Position numbers and translations under genes: made by a program. 64,000 nucleotides of DNA from Arcicella rigui (lineage in GTDB: Bacteria; Bacteroidota; Bacteroidia; Cytophagales; Spirosomataceae), in NCBI RefSeq assembly GCF_034929435.1, contig NZ_JAYFUM010000014.1, forward strand, positions 1 through 64,000, given 5' to 3'. Shown here piece by piece: positions 34,563-43,400 of this stretch; positions within the stretch are counted from its first letter, which is position 1; each line of letters begins with the position of its first letter. The notes beneath the pieces are model-generated. The model was not told the DNA's origin, made no database searches, and saw only the letters and a program-made list of their open reading frames with translations.

Positions 34563-35267
34563 TTAGGCTAATTGTTGTTCCAACTTATCTTTCCATCTTT
34601 CCCAATCAGGACATAAGCTATTAAGTAAATTATAGAAATCTTTTGTATGATTATAGTAAACAATATGACACAATTCATGAATTATTACATATTCAATACA
34701 TCCCTTATGTGCTTTAATGAGATTGATGTTTAATGTTATTTTTCCAGCTTTGTTACAACTACCCCATCTTTTGTTCATTTGTCTTATCTCTAAAACTGGA
34801 CTTATTGTCTTATACTTTTGAAATAAAATTATGTTTTTATTCAAAAAATCGCTAAATAAAATTTTCGCTTTTATTTTGTACCAATTATTTAATACTTTTT
34901 CTGCTGAAGTTTTAGTATCTGTAAAAACTATCATCTCCCCTCTATAAATCTTTACATCATTACTCGTATTAGGAACAATTTTTAGTTTGTATTGTCTTCC
35001 TAAGTATAAATGTGTTTCACCATTAACAAACCTACGTTCTGGAATATTAGGTTTGTATCTCTCAAAGAAATTTTGCTGTTTTAATATCCAACCAGCTTTT
35101 GATTTGACTTTTTCTTGAATATCAAATAGACTTGAATTTAATGGTGCTATCACATTAATATCGCAGTTAGGTAATACTTGTATTCCTAATGATTTTCTAT
35201 TACTAAAAGTCAAATGGTATTCAATGACTTTACTACCGTAATTTACTTGATGAATAGAGTCTGGCAT
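34563..35267 (-). CDS. YgjP-like/DUF45 zinc metallopeptidase, type I restriction-associated
   Basis: A 234-aa protein of the M48-related YgjP/SprT-like group. The metal site HELCH (197-201) with a third ligand at His207 (NHTKDFYNLL) and the upstream RQMNKRWGSC motif are family hallmarks. Such genes are repeatedly found with type I restriction genes, but their role is not defined. Here the start overlaps the hsdR stop by one base (TAATG), so translation is coupled to hsdR. It is the last gene of the minus-strand defence cluster. Confidence 0.85.
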   Translation of the reverse strand: MPDSIHQVNYGSKVIEYHLTFSNRKSLGIQVLPNCDINVIAPLNSSLFDIQEKVKSKAGWILKQQNFFERYKPNIPERRFVNGETHLYLGRQYKLKIVPNTSNDVKIYRGEMIVFTDTKTSAEKVLNNWYKIKAKILFSDFLNKNIILFQKYKTISPVLEIRQMNKRWGSCNKAGKITLNINLIKAHKGCIEYVIIHELCHIVYYNHTKDFYNLLNSLCPDWERWKDKLEQQLA

Positions 35268-38200
35268 TATATGTATTTAAGTTTAGCTATTTTAATGACT
35301 TCTTCTATCAAAGTATCTATCTTTTGAAATGAAAATTCCAAATTGTATTGACGCTGCTTTTCATATAGTAAATCATCTAAAGCATTTTTCACTGATTTAT
35401 CTATTTCTTCATTTTTCTGCCAATCAATAATTAGTGTATCAAATTCATAGACTACACTTTTGATACTTTCCTCTATTTCTATTGCAATCATAGCCGTTAT
35501 ATTTTTAGAATCTGGATAATTCATAAAACTATCATTCAAAACGGTATTTATTTGATTATAATAGGCAATCACTGTTGGTTTCTCTTGAATTAATGTAGGT
35601 ACATTTTCTTGTCTCCCTGATAAAAATTGATTCTCAAGGTCTTTAGCTCGGGTGAGGTATTCAGCCTCGTTAATTCTGTGTTGGTGGTAGTCATCTATCG
35701 CTTCTTTGATTAATGCTGATAGCTTTTTATAGTAGATACTATCATCATTCATCTTTACATTGATTGCCTTTATTGTTCTGGTTGCTATATGGTCTGCTTT
35801 GGCAGCATTTCCATGTAGTTTCTCAACCTCAGCTTCTCTTTTTTCTTTATCAAAAATATCTACCAATGCTGTTATTTTCAACACATCTCCTTCGGTCGTG
35901 ATGTGTTTGTCTATCAGTTTTTGTACTTGTGGTTCATATTCTTTGTAATCTATATCATCAAAGTACCGACGTTTTACATCTACTCTCAATTGTAAGAAAA
36001 ACTTACTATCTTTTTTATATTTATCTATCAGTCTTTCATTACTTATATCATTGAACTCGAATGATGTCATGGCTAATTTAAACAAACGAATAAATACCGA
36101 TAATTTGTCATAAAAATGATGACGAATACTCTCATCTTTTAATAAAAGTGCATAAGCTTCCGCATCATATTTATTTTTTATTTCCTTAAAAATCCCCCAT
36201 AATTCGCTGTGGGCTTGTGGTAGTTTTTCAAGTTCTTTATTAATATTTGTAATTGTACCTACCAATTCATGTTCATCAAAATCATTTAAGCCACTGTATG
36301 TATTTAAAGCAGTGTCTAAATTTTGCAAATTTCCAAAATAATCAATGATTAACCCATATTCTTTTCCTGCCGCCACTCTATTCACCCTTGCAATCGCTTG
36401 TAATAGAGTATGTTCTTTTAAGCTACGGGTAACATAAAGTACTTGGTTATTAGGAGCATCAAAACCCGTTAATAGTTTATCAACTACAATAATTATTTCA
36501 GGGTTCTCTTGTTTTTTAAAGGCACTAATAATAGATTTTTCATAGTTTTCTTGTTTGCCATATTTACTCATCATGGCTTTATAAAACTTCAAAACTATAT
36601 CTTCATTTTCTTCATAAGCGTCATCATGGTTTTCTCTTGTATCAGGAGCAGAAATCAGTACTTCACAGCTAACTTTACCTATTTCCTTTATGTATTCTCT
36701 GTATTTAATCGCTATCGTTTTATTAGGTGCAATTAATTGACCCTTAAATCCTGTGCCTTGAATATTATCTACAAAATGTTCTGTAATATCCCAAGCTCTT
36801 GCATAAACAATTTGGTCAGCCTTATTCAATTGGCTTTTAGTGCTATATTTCCGTTTTAATTCAGCTTTGCCATATTTTGTCAATGGTTCTGATACTTTAT
36901 CAAAAAAGGTGTCCAGTGGTTTTTCATTAACTTCTATAAGATTGTGCCTCCCTTCATATAATAATGGAACAACTGCCTTATCTTCAACAGCATCTGTAAT
37001 AGAATAAACATCTATTATCCCACCAAATTTATTAGCCGTACTTTTTTCTTTTTTCATTAAAGGTGTACCCGTAAAAGCTACGAAACACGCATTAGGGAAG
37101 ATTTTTTGCATTTTCACATTGAATGTTCCGTATTGACTACGATGCCCTTCATCTATTAGTACAAAAATATTTGTCGAAGTAAAACCTTCTTTAGCTTGAT
37201 TTACAGCGGCTTCAAATTTATGTATCAACGTTGTGATAACAGCATCTGTGGGACTATTGATTAAATCTACTAAGTGTTTTCCTGTTTGAGCTTCTTCTAC
37301 TGCTACATGACATTTTTGAAAGGTCTCTGTTATTTGTGTATTTAGGTCAATTCTATCAGTAACTAATATGATTTTAGGATTTTTGATATTAGGATTACTT
37401 GCTATCATCTGTGCCAACATAACCATAGTTAGAGATTTCCCACTTCCCTGTGTATGCCATATCACACCACCTGTTCGTTTTCCTTTTTCATCAACCTTGC
37501 TAATTTTTTTAAGCGTTTCTCTTATAGCAAAATATTGTTGATAACGAGTTATCTTTTTTACACCATCATCATAAATAATGTAGTTGAAAAGTAAATCTAA
37601 CAGGCGTTCTTTCCGACATAGGCTAAATAGTAATTTGTCTTGCTCGGTTATTAAAACCTCTTGTTGCTCTAAATGATTAAAATAGCTAAATACATTCCTA
37701 AATCGTTGATTAAAAATAGCCGTTCTTTCGTCGTTTGGTAAAAGTCTATTTTTCAGTTCTCTAATCTCAGAGGCATATTTCTCTTCCTCTTCTTTAGTCC
37801 TAAAAACTTCTTTCCATACACTCCAAAACTCCTTTGAAGTAGCTGTTGTAGCATACTTCGCTTCACTAACAGACAAAGAAACAAGCAAATTACTGTATTG
37901 ATATAAAGCCCTTATTCCGTCATCCTTTTGATTGCGAAAGTGTTGGGAAATACCTAATTGGACAGGAGCATCATTGCCTTGTGTAACATTACTCTTACAT
38001 TCAATTATCACCATTGGAATACCGTTCACAAACAATACAATATCAGGTCTGTAATGGTCATTCCTATTACTTCGTAATACACTAAATTCTTCTGTTACAT
38101 GAAATATATTATTGTTAAAATTCTTCCAGTCAATGTATTGAAATGAAAAACTTTTTTTATCATTTAAGACAGTTTGTTCTAAACTTTTTCCCAAGGTAAT

Positions 38201-38500
38201 AAGGTCATAGAAAACTTGATTAGCCTTGATAAAACCATCTTGAATGGGCAATTCTCGAAGAGCAGTAATAGCAGCATTAATATTACTATTAGAAAAAGAG
38301 AACTCTTTGTCTTTGTAATGTATCGTATTAATTTGTTCCAGTTGTTTTTTCAGTATCGGTTCAAGCAAAACGTTACTTGTTCTACTTCCACGAAGTTCAA
38401 GAGCTTCTTCTGGCGTTAGATAATAGAAACCCATTTTCATCAGCAACATTAATGCTGGTATTTGACTTATATGGTCTTCTTTGTAGCTTGGAACATCCAT
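35267..38500 (-). CDS. hsdR: Type I restriction enzyme, R subunit
   Basis: A 1077-aa HsdR. The N-terminal endonuclease domain has a PD-(D/E)XK site (Asp153 in RPDIVLF, then the E167-C-K169 motif IIECKS). The translocase has Walker A TQGSGKS (GSGKS 352-356), the DEAH-like box VLIDEGHRSQ (450-453), and later helicase motifs (FTGTP, RVNR). The C-terminal helical part contacts the methylase. It translocates DNA and cuts away from the unmethylated recognition site. It is separated from the rest of the operon by a 194-bp gap, in contrast to the tight packing elsewhere, so it may have its own promoter. Confidence 0.95.
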   Translation of the reverse strand: MDVPSYKEDHISQIPALMLLMKMGFYYLTPEEALELRGSRTSNVLLEPILKKQLEQINTIHYKDKEFSFSNSNINAAITALRELPIQDGFIKANQVFYDLITLGKSLEQTVLNDKKSFSFQYIDWKNFNNNIFHVTEEFSVLRSNRNDHYRPDIVLFVNGIPMVIIECKSNVTQGNDAPVQLGISQHFRNQKDDGIRALYQYSNLLVSLSVSEAKYATTATSKEFWSVWKEVFRTKEEEEKYASEIRELKNRLLPNDERTAIFNQRFRNVFSYFNHLEQQEVLITEQDKLLFSLCRKERLLDLLFNYIIYDDGVKKITRYQQYFAIRETLKKISKVDEKGKRTGGVIWHTQGSGKSLTMVMLAQMIASNPNIKNPKIILVTDRIDLNTQITETFQKCHVAVEEAQTGKHLVDLINSPTDAVITTLIHKFEAAVNQAKEGFTSTNIFVLIDEGHRSQYGTFNVKMQKIFPNACFVAFTGTPLMKKEKSTANKFGGIIDVYSITDAVEDKAVVPLLYEGRHNLIEVNEKPLDTFFDKVSEPLTKYGKAELKRKYSTKSQLNKADQIVYARAWDITEHFVDNIQGTGFKGQLIAPNKTIAIKYREYIKEIGKVSCEVLISAPDTRENHDDAYEENEDIVLKFYKAMMSKYGKQENYEKSIISAFKKQENPEIIIVVDKLLTGFDAPNNQVLYVTRSLKEHTLLQAIARVNRVAAGKEYGLIIDYFGNLQNLDTALNTYSGLNDFDEHELVGTITNINKELEKLPQAHSELWGIFKEIKNKYDAEAYALLLKDESIRHHFYDKLSVFIRLFKLAMTSFEFNDISNERLIDKYKKDSKFFLQLRVDVKRRYFDDIDYKEYEPQVQKLIDKHITTEGDVLKITALVDIFDKEKREAEVEKLHGNAAKADHIATRTIKAINVKMNDDSIYYKKLSALIKEAIDDYHQHRINEAEYLTRAKDLENQFLSGRQENVPTLIQEKPTVIAYYNQINTVLNDSFMNYPDSKNITAMIAIEIEESIKSVVYEFDTLIIDWQKNEEIDKSVKNALDDLLYEKQRQYNLEFSFQKIDTLIEEVIKIAKLKYI

Positions 38501-38587
38501 TGTATTATATTATACCTCTTTTTATTGTAGCACTTTGTTAATACTCAATCTATTACTACATCATCCTTTATATTGTACTTACTTTTC

Positions 38588-38618
38588 TTGTTTTTAAATT
38601 AGAATATTAATACCTTTG
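38588..38618 (+). promoter_or_regulatory. Plus-strand Bacteroidota promoter within the defence cluster
   Basis: TTG at 38588-38590 and TACCTTTG at 38611-38618 (20-nt spacing) match TTG-N19/20-TAnnTTTG. It points opposite to the surrounding genes, into the gap between hsdR and the 38695-39234 gene. Confidence 0.6.
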
Positions 38619-38624
38619 CATTGT

Positions 38625-38712
38625 TCATTCTACCATGTTAGGAGAATTGAATTTCGAAGCTCGATACACCCAGATGTGTACCGAGCTTTGCGGTTTAATA
38701 GATTTCTACTAA
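38625..38712 (+). ncRNA. Candidate small antisense transcript or 25-codon peptide
   Basis: Downstream of the promoter at 38588-38618 is a strong hairpin (arms 38657-38669 and 38675-38688). A frame from ATG 38635 to a TAA at 38710 could encode a 25-aa Cys-containing peptide (MLGELNFEARY...). The RNA would be antisense to the 3' end of the 38695-39234 gene. No T-run follows the hairpin, so the 3' end is uncertain. The assignment rests only on promoter consensus and structure. Confidence 0.35.
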
Positions 38713-39234
38713 TCTTTTCTTTCTTTTCTTCTCTATTTGCTTTACTCCTCCTAATTTTTCTGAAAGATAGTATGCTGTAAGTAAGTAATAATCTAATTTA
38801 CTTCGTTGAGGTTCTAAAACGATTATATACTTTTCTACATGGTCATAGATATAAGTCCTTATTACATTTTTTCCTCCTATTCTATCTTCATAGCTAAACA
38901 CATCTATGTTTTTCAAGGCTTTTTCCTGTATGTGATGCCATATCCAATGTAATCTTTTTGACCGTTCTATATCAAAAAAGCTTCTTTTCTTCACGGTCTT
39001 ACCATCTTCACTCCTTACTTCCTCTGATTGATGAGTCAGATGACTAAAAAGTGTTTCCATACTTGGTTGACCTTCTATTTTGAGAGGTCTAATTATTTTT
39101 GTCCTGAACAAAAATGCTTCATTACTGGCTATATCTCTTTCAAAAATTGCTTTTAAAGAATTTATTCTTTGAGGTTCAGTAAGATGCAATAACTCCAAAT
39201 GCTGGTTGTATATCTTAGTTAAGTTGAATGGCAT
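38695..39234 (-). CDS. Possible PBECR/Barnase-like RNase, hypothetical
   Basis: A 179-aa protein. ETLFSHLTH, RSFFDIERSKRLHWIWHHIQEK and the C-terminal EKYIIVLEPQRSKLDYYLLTAYYLSEKLGG resemble the Barnase-EndoU-ColicinE5-RelE-like nuclease patterns of phage-associated toxins: several His residues and a LLTAYY-type strand near the end. I consider the fold plausible but not proven. The ATG overlaps the TAA of the DUF3800 gene by one base (TAATG), so the two proteins are made together, which fits a toxin with a partner. Confidence 0.4.
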   Translation of the reverse strand: MPFNLTKIYNQHLELLHLTEPQRINSLKAIFERDIASNEAFLFRTKIIRPLKIEGQPSMETLFSHLTHQSEEVRSEDGKTVKKRSFFDIERSKRLHWIWHHIQEKALKNIDVFSYEDRIGGKNVIRTYIYDHVEKYIIVLEPQRSKLDYYLLTAYYLSEKLGGVKQIEKKRKKRLVEIY

Positions 39235-39905
39235 TATTTCAAGTCAATAAAAAATAAATTAAACTTACTTTCATCTTTAAAGGTCTTCTGTGTGATAGGT
39301 CTGCCACAATGTCTTTCTATTTTTTCTATAATGTTATTCTTAGCAGTAACCCTGTTTAATCCTCGAAGCTTATAGTTTATCGCTCCCATCAACACATCAG
39401 ATAATTGCATTAATTCACTTTCATAAGACCTTATCACTTGAAGCGTTCTAATATTGTGATAATCTCGTTCTAAATACTGTTTTAGGCTTCTTGCTTTCTT
39501 ATAGCTATGCGTATCTTTTATGTCAATGTAGATATTATAGTTGTTTTCAGGAAATATTTTCTTGGTTAAAAGTTGGAAATACATTTTGTCATAAAAATCA
39601 TCATGGCTTTGTCCAAAGGCTTCATGGTTAAGTTTTGATTTATCAATAACAATAGCTCTAAATTGCAAATCAGTCGCAAAAAAATACTCAATTACTTGAT
39701 TATAAAAAGGATACTGAGATTTAGAAATAGAACTCCATTTCATTTCACCTTTGTAATGATGTTTTATTTTTAACTCCCTTATATTCTCATTATGAATCTT
39801 TAACTGATGATAAGACGTACTGATAAAAGATAGCAACATATAGGGTTGCCCATCTTTTTCAATGTGTGTGCTTTCATCGCAATAAAAGTTATATGTTTTG
39901 GTCAT
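39234..39905 (-). CDS. DUF3800-family protein, RNase H-like fold
   Basis: A 223-aa DUF3800 protein. The signature YNFYCDESTH near the N-terminus, YIDIKDTHSYKKARSLKQYL in the middle, and SELMQLSDVLMGAI near the end give the Asp/Glu positions of the predicted RNase H-like catalytic core. DUF3800 proteins are common in defence islands and prophages, with unclear function. It is translationally coupled to the 38695-39234 gene downstream. Confidence 0.75.
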   Translation of the reverse strand: MTKTYNFYCDESTHIEKDGQPYMLLSFISTSYHQLKIHNENIRELKIKHHYKGEMKWSSISKSQYPFYNQVIEYFFATDLQFRAIVIDKSKLNHEAFGQSHDDFYDKMYFQLLTKKIFPENNYNIYIDIKDTHSYKKARSLKQYLERDYHNIRTLQVIRSYESELMQLSDVLMGAINYKLRGLNRVTAKNNIIEKIERHCGRPITQKTFKDESKFNLFFIDLK

Positions 39906-40052
39906 TCTATTAGTAATTTTTATATCATCAATATTAATTCTTAGTAGCTGATTTGCAAACTACCCTTTTGTTTGTGAAGCGATGCTTGACTTTGGACAAG
40001 TTCTTTCTACTACAATTTTACCCTTTTCTAAATAAGTTCTTAGAAAGTCCCT

Positions 40053-40187
40053 TTAATTACTTATAAAAAATTCAGCACTTTCATTGATAGCTTCTTTTTT
40101 AGTGTCAAATACCTTTGGGGTCTTTTTATTATTTTCACTTGTATGTTTCCACAAGTCGCCTTTCTTTGTTAAATGACAGTTTTTTAT
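40053..40187 (-). pseudogene. Short DUF2188-like frame with ATA in place of a start codon
   Basis: Directly after the DncV-like gene, a 44-codon frame reads KNCHLTKKGDLWKHTSENN, KTPKVF-DTKKEAINESAEFF, which matches the pattern of DUF2188 (a short beta-beta-alpha protein with W and F/AI positions). The first codon is ATA and no ATG/GTG lies upstream within the frame; a TTG occurs inside. Either it starts at a rare codon or it is a remnant. It fills most of an otherwise unexplained 284-bp gap. Confidence 0.45.
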
Positions 40188-40189
40188 GG

Positions 40190-41077
40190 TTAAAAATTAT
40201 TTTTACTAAATCGTTTTCCAAAAATCATAGTCCAAATATGGATAGCTTCTTGTTCGTCCATTTTTTTAATAGCTCTTTCAGCTGTCTCAGCTAAATTCCT
40301 AAGTTTCCCTAAAAAATAGATTTTCTGGTTAATTGATAATCTATCCATCAAATCATCATTAGGAGGAGTTGGATTTATACATTCAAAACTCTTATCAACC
40401 TGTTTGTACATTGCCTTTGTCGTTTCATAAAACGCAATATCATCCCTCTCATGTGGGACATAGTTTTCAGTAGCCCATACAGTTATTGCCATTCCACTTG
40501 GCATTTTTTGAGATTTTGAATTAGCCCAAAATTTAAAGTATTTTACTATTCTTACCAACTGTGGTTTCCCTGCTTTTTCTTTTTTAAACCAATTGCAAAA
40601 ACCTAGTGGGTCAGTAGGTAGCCAGCGGTCTTTTGTACCTAAAAATGGATATTTATCTTTCTTGGTCTTATAGTAAATAGGTAAATCTACATGATACTCA
40701 CTTGCATAAATTACTCTGAGACACTTATCTTTTTTAATCATACCACCCAACGTATGCCCTTCCAAGGCACGGTAAATATGATTTTTAATGGTTGCAGGGG
40801 TTAAATTTGGTTCTCTTAAAAACCAAATACCCACATCAATATCATAAGTTCCATCTTTACCCACTACGATTGTTCCCATCTTAAATGAACCTTGCACTTG
40901 GGTGCTGAAATAGCATAACTTGTCTATCTTCGTTAGATAATTATTCAATTTCGCATTCAAGGCTAACATTGATTTTGACAATCTTTCCTTTTTTAAAGGT
41001 GTTAGAGAAATCGCTTTTTCAAATTTCAAGAATTGACTTTGTACTTTTACGCCATTATGAGATTTAGGATTACGCAT
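40190..41077 (-). CDS. DncV-like CD-NTase (cyclic-nucleotide synthase), CBASS
   Basis: A 295-aa nucleotidyltransferase of the cGAS/DncV-like family. The catalytic core shows G63-S64 (QGSFKMGTIV), the D79-x-D81 metal pair in YDIDVGIWF, and the third acid Asp131 in YHVDLPIYY, closely following the DncV layout. It would make a cyclic di- or trinucleotide second messenger on phage infection. It is shorter than V. cholerae DncV (436 aa), the C-terminal domain being reduced. It starts 2 bp after the stop of the CapV-like gene, the classical capV-dncV order. Confidence 0.85.
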   Translation of the reverse strand: MRNPKSHNGVKVQSQFLKFEKAISLTPLKKERLSKSMLALNAKLNNYLTKIDKLCYFSTQVQGSFKMGTIVVGKDGTYDIDVGIWFLREPNLTPATIKNHIYRALEGHTLGGMIKKDKCLRVIYASEYHVDLPIYYKTKKDKYPFLGTKDRWLPTDPLGFCNWFKKEKAGKPQLVRIVKYFKFWANSKSQKMPSGMAITVWATENYVPHERDDIAFYETTKAMYKQVDKSFECINPTPPNDDLMDRLSINQKIYFLGKLRNLAETAERAIKKMDEQEAIHIWTMIFGKRFSKNNF

Positions 41078-41079
41078 AT

Positions 41080-42120
41080 TTACTTTGAAAAACTTTGAAG
41101 TATTACTGAAGCATTTTTTTGAAATTCTCGTGAGGCTTTTTCAGCAAGTTTATCTAATTTGAACTGGTTTGTTTCATCCAACTGTATATCACAAGTTGAG
41201 TCCAATTCAGTATCTATTCTATGGTAAATAAAGTTAGAGGTCTCTTGTTTATCAACACCATTCTGCAAGAGACTGATTAGATTTTGAACTTGTTGAGATT
41301 GCCCTTGCATAAAAAGTTCTATTAATCTTTTTTTACCCCCAGAGAACATCCAATATATTATGCCCCAATTTTCTCTTTGCTTATTATCAGTAATACCTGC
41401 ATCACAAAATTTTTGATGTCCTGTGCCAATAGATAAAACACTCAAGTCCTTTAAGTCCTTATTGAATGATTTTTGTGCTTCAACGATGGCTGTTAATGTC
41501 GGATTATTGCAAAAAACACCTCCATCTACTTTATTATGAAAAGGTTTCTTTAGTCCGTGTAAGTCTTCGTAATAACTACTATAAGGATTAAAAAAGGTAG
41601 GAGCTGCCGAAGTTGCTAATGCGGCTTGATAGGCAGGTATATGATAATCTCTGACAAATTTTGGGTGATATTTTGATTTCAAAACTGATGGGCAACCTTC
41701 TTGCAAATCATAAATGGGTACGCAAGTTGGAATTTTACAGTGGGTTAATCGTGGGTCTTTGCCATTTTCGCCATTATGTACTTCTTGAAACTTTGTACGA
41801 ATAAGGTTTTCGAGTGCATCTCTCTCATGGTTTGATTTAAAAATGGATTTCCAAAAACCTTTTCTATTACCAAATATTGTTTTGGCATTATCGTAGTAAA
41901 GATTGTAAACCTCTCTTGCAGGAATACCGAGCGACAAAGCAATAGCCATGATACCGCCCGTAGAAGTACCACATATCAAATCGAAATTTTGATAAACTTG
42001 CCAATTAGGATTACCCTCTGCCTGCAATTTAGCCTCAAATTCCGCTAAAAACATGGCAGGAAAAATTCCTCTAATTCCACCTCCATCAATGGATAGTATT
42101 TTAAATCTCTTTTCAGTCAT
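41080..42120 (-). CDS. CapV-like patatin phospholipase, CBASS effector
   Basis: A 346-aa patatin-like phospholipase. The oxyanion loop SIDGGGIRGIFPA (about 10-22), the nucleophile elbow GTSTGG with Ser53, and the catalytic Asp199 in KVDGGVFCNN are all present, so the Ser-Asp dyad is intact. CapV effectors are switched on by cyclic GMP-AMP-type signals, degrade the inner membrane and kill the infected cell. Its ATG overlaps the hsdS stop by 8 bp, and the DncV-like gene follows after 2 bp. Confidence 0.88.
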   Translation of the reverse strand: MTEKRFKILSIDGGGIRGIFPAMFLAEFEAKLQAEGNPNWQVYQNFDLICGTSTGGIMAIALSLGIPAREVYNLYYDNAKTIFGNRKGFWKSIFKSNHERDALENLIRTKFQEVHNGENGKDPRLTHCKIPTCVPIYDLQEGCPSVLKSKYHPKFVRDYHIPAYQAALATSAAPTFFNPYSSYYEDLHGLKKPFHNKVDGGVFCNNPTLTAIVEAQKSFNKDLKDLSVLSIGTGHQKFCDAGITDNKQRENWGIIYWMFSGGKKRLIELFMQGQSQQVQNLISLLQNGVDKQETSNFIYHRIDTELDSTCDIQLDETNQFKLDKLAEKASREFQKNASVILQSFSK

Positions 42121-43399
42121 TTAGATTTACCCTTACTTTACCCGTTAATAACTGTTGCATTAAACCTTTCTTTTGATTTTGTAATTGAGTGAGTTTTTCT
42201 TGGTACTGATTTAGTTCCAAAGCTGCGTTATCTAAAATATTAGCTATTGCCTTCTGTTCAATTACATCTGGAATTTTTACTTCTAATTTTAAAAAATCAG
42301 TTTTACTCATTACTCGATTTCGACCAGCACCACCTGGAGAAATTAATTCTAACAAAAACTTAAAATACTTTTGTAAGATAAAATGCCTAAAAAAATCACA
42401 AATAGCATTTTCATTTTTAAAAGTGTAAGTTGGGAAACGATGTGATACCAATCCCCCCTCATCTTTTTTGCTCACGATAGCAACTGCTTGTTCCCATGCA
42501 AAGGTAATATTTATGATAAGGTCATTTTCTTTTACTTCATATAGTACATCCATTCCTACATTATCAGGGTCAATATCCGTTTTATGGAAAATTCCTTTAC
42601 CATGACTACGAAGCCCTAATGCCAAATAATTGCCTGTTGGTTTTAAAATTTCTCTCGGTGTAAAAGTCAAACATTCGCTCAGTGGTGTTAATTTCCATTT
42701 CTTCTCAAAACCCTGCACCCTTACTTTTCCCGTCAATAACTGTTGAGCCAACCCTCTATTTCTTTCTTTCAATTGTTCAATAACATCTTTACATTTATCA
42801 ATTGCCTCATCCCAAGTAGAAAGTATTTTGGCAATTTTTTCTTGTTCGGGTAATGTAGGAATTGGTATTAGAAGTTTTTGTAAGTTCCCTTTTGAAATTC
42901 CATAAACAGATATACCCGTTGCTATTTTTTTTAACTCAGTATTTACTTTGGGATTATTGAATATATATGTTCTAAATCCCTGTACAGTTCTATTTGAATA
43001 ATCTCTCACTAAAAATGTATGTAACCCTGCCACAATTTTTTTTGAACCTACATTCTTGACTTCTATACACTCTCCAACACCTTCATAATCTTCGGAGGTA
43101 TCAGCAATAATTAAATCACCCTCTTGAATAAAATTGAAGCTTTGATTGGATAGCATTTCATCTTTGATGTAAGGTAAATGTTCGCTATTACAATCAATTA
43201 TCTCACTTTTAAATTTAGAATGAATATCACCATAATGAATATTTTGTATTTCATTGAATGTTCTACGGTCAGTCATACTATCTCTTGAAAAAGAATTAGT
43301 AGGAAAAAACTCAAATACACTATCGAATTTACTCACCTCCCAATTGCTGGGAATCAATCCAATGGACGTTTGTTTGTACTTCGTTATATCTTCACTCAT
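42113..43399 (-). CDS. hsdS: Type I restriction enzyme, specificity subunit (full length)
   Basis: A protein of about 428 aa starting at ATG 43397-43399, one base after the E2-gene TAA; the frame is open 14 codons further upstream. Two target-recognition domains (about 10-165 and 215-365) alternate with two conserved helices. The first helix is TLPEQEKIAKILSTWDEAIDKC...QQLLTGKVRVQGF and the second is IEQKAIANILDNAALELNQYQ...GLMQQLLTGKVRVNL; both end in the same LLTGKVRV. It sets the bipartite DNA target of the R-M complex. It is positioned between the E2-like and CapV-like genes, which breaks the CBASS gene set. Confidence 0.93.
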   Translation of the reverse strand: MSEDITKYKQTSIGLIPSNWEVSKFDSVFEFFPTNSFSRDSMTDRRTFNEIQNIHYGDIHSKFKSEIIDCNSEHLPYIKDEMLSNQSFNFIQEGDLIIADTSEDYEGVGECIEVKNVGSKKIVAGLHTFLVRDYSNRTVQGFRTYIFNNPKVNTELKKIATGISVYGISKGNLQKLLIPIPTLPEQEKIAKILSTWDEAIDKCKDVIEQLKERNRGLAQQLLTGKVRVQGFEKKWKLTPLSECLTFTPREILKPTGNYLALGLRSHGKGIFHKTDIDPDNVGMDVLYEVKENDLIINITFAWEQAVAIVSKKDEGGLVSHRFPTYTFKNENAICDFFRHFILQKYFKFLLELISPGGAGRNRVMSKTDFLKLEVKIPDVIEQKAIANILDNAALELNQYQEKLTQLQNQKKGLMQQLLTGKVRVNLND

Positions 43400-43400
43400 C

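Noticed and set aside
38501..38694. Riboswitch or retron RNA ahead of hsdR
   Set aside because: There is only one plain hairpin, no reverse transcriptase gene nearby and no known aptamer pattern. The plus-strand promoter explains the structure more simply.
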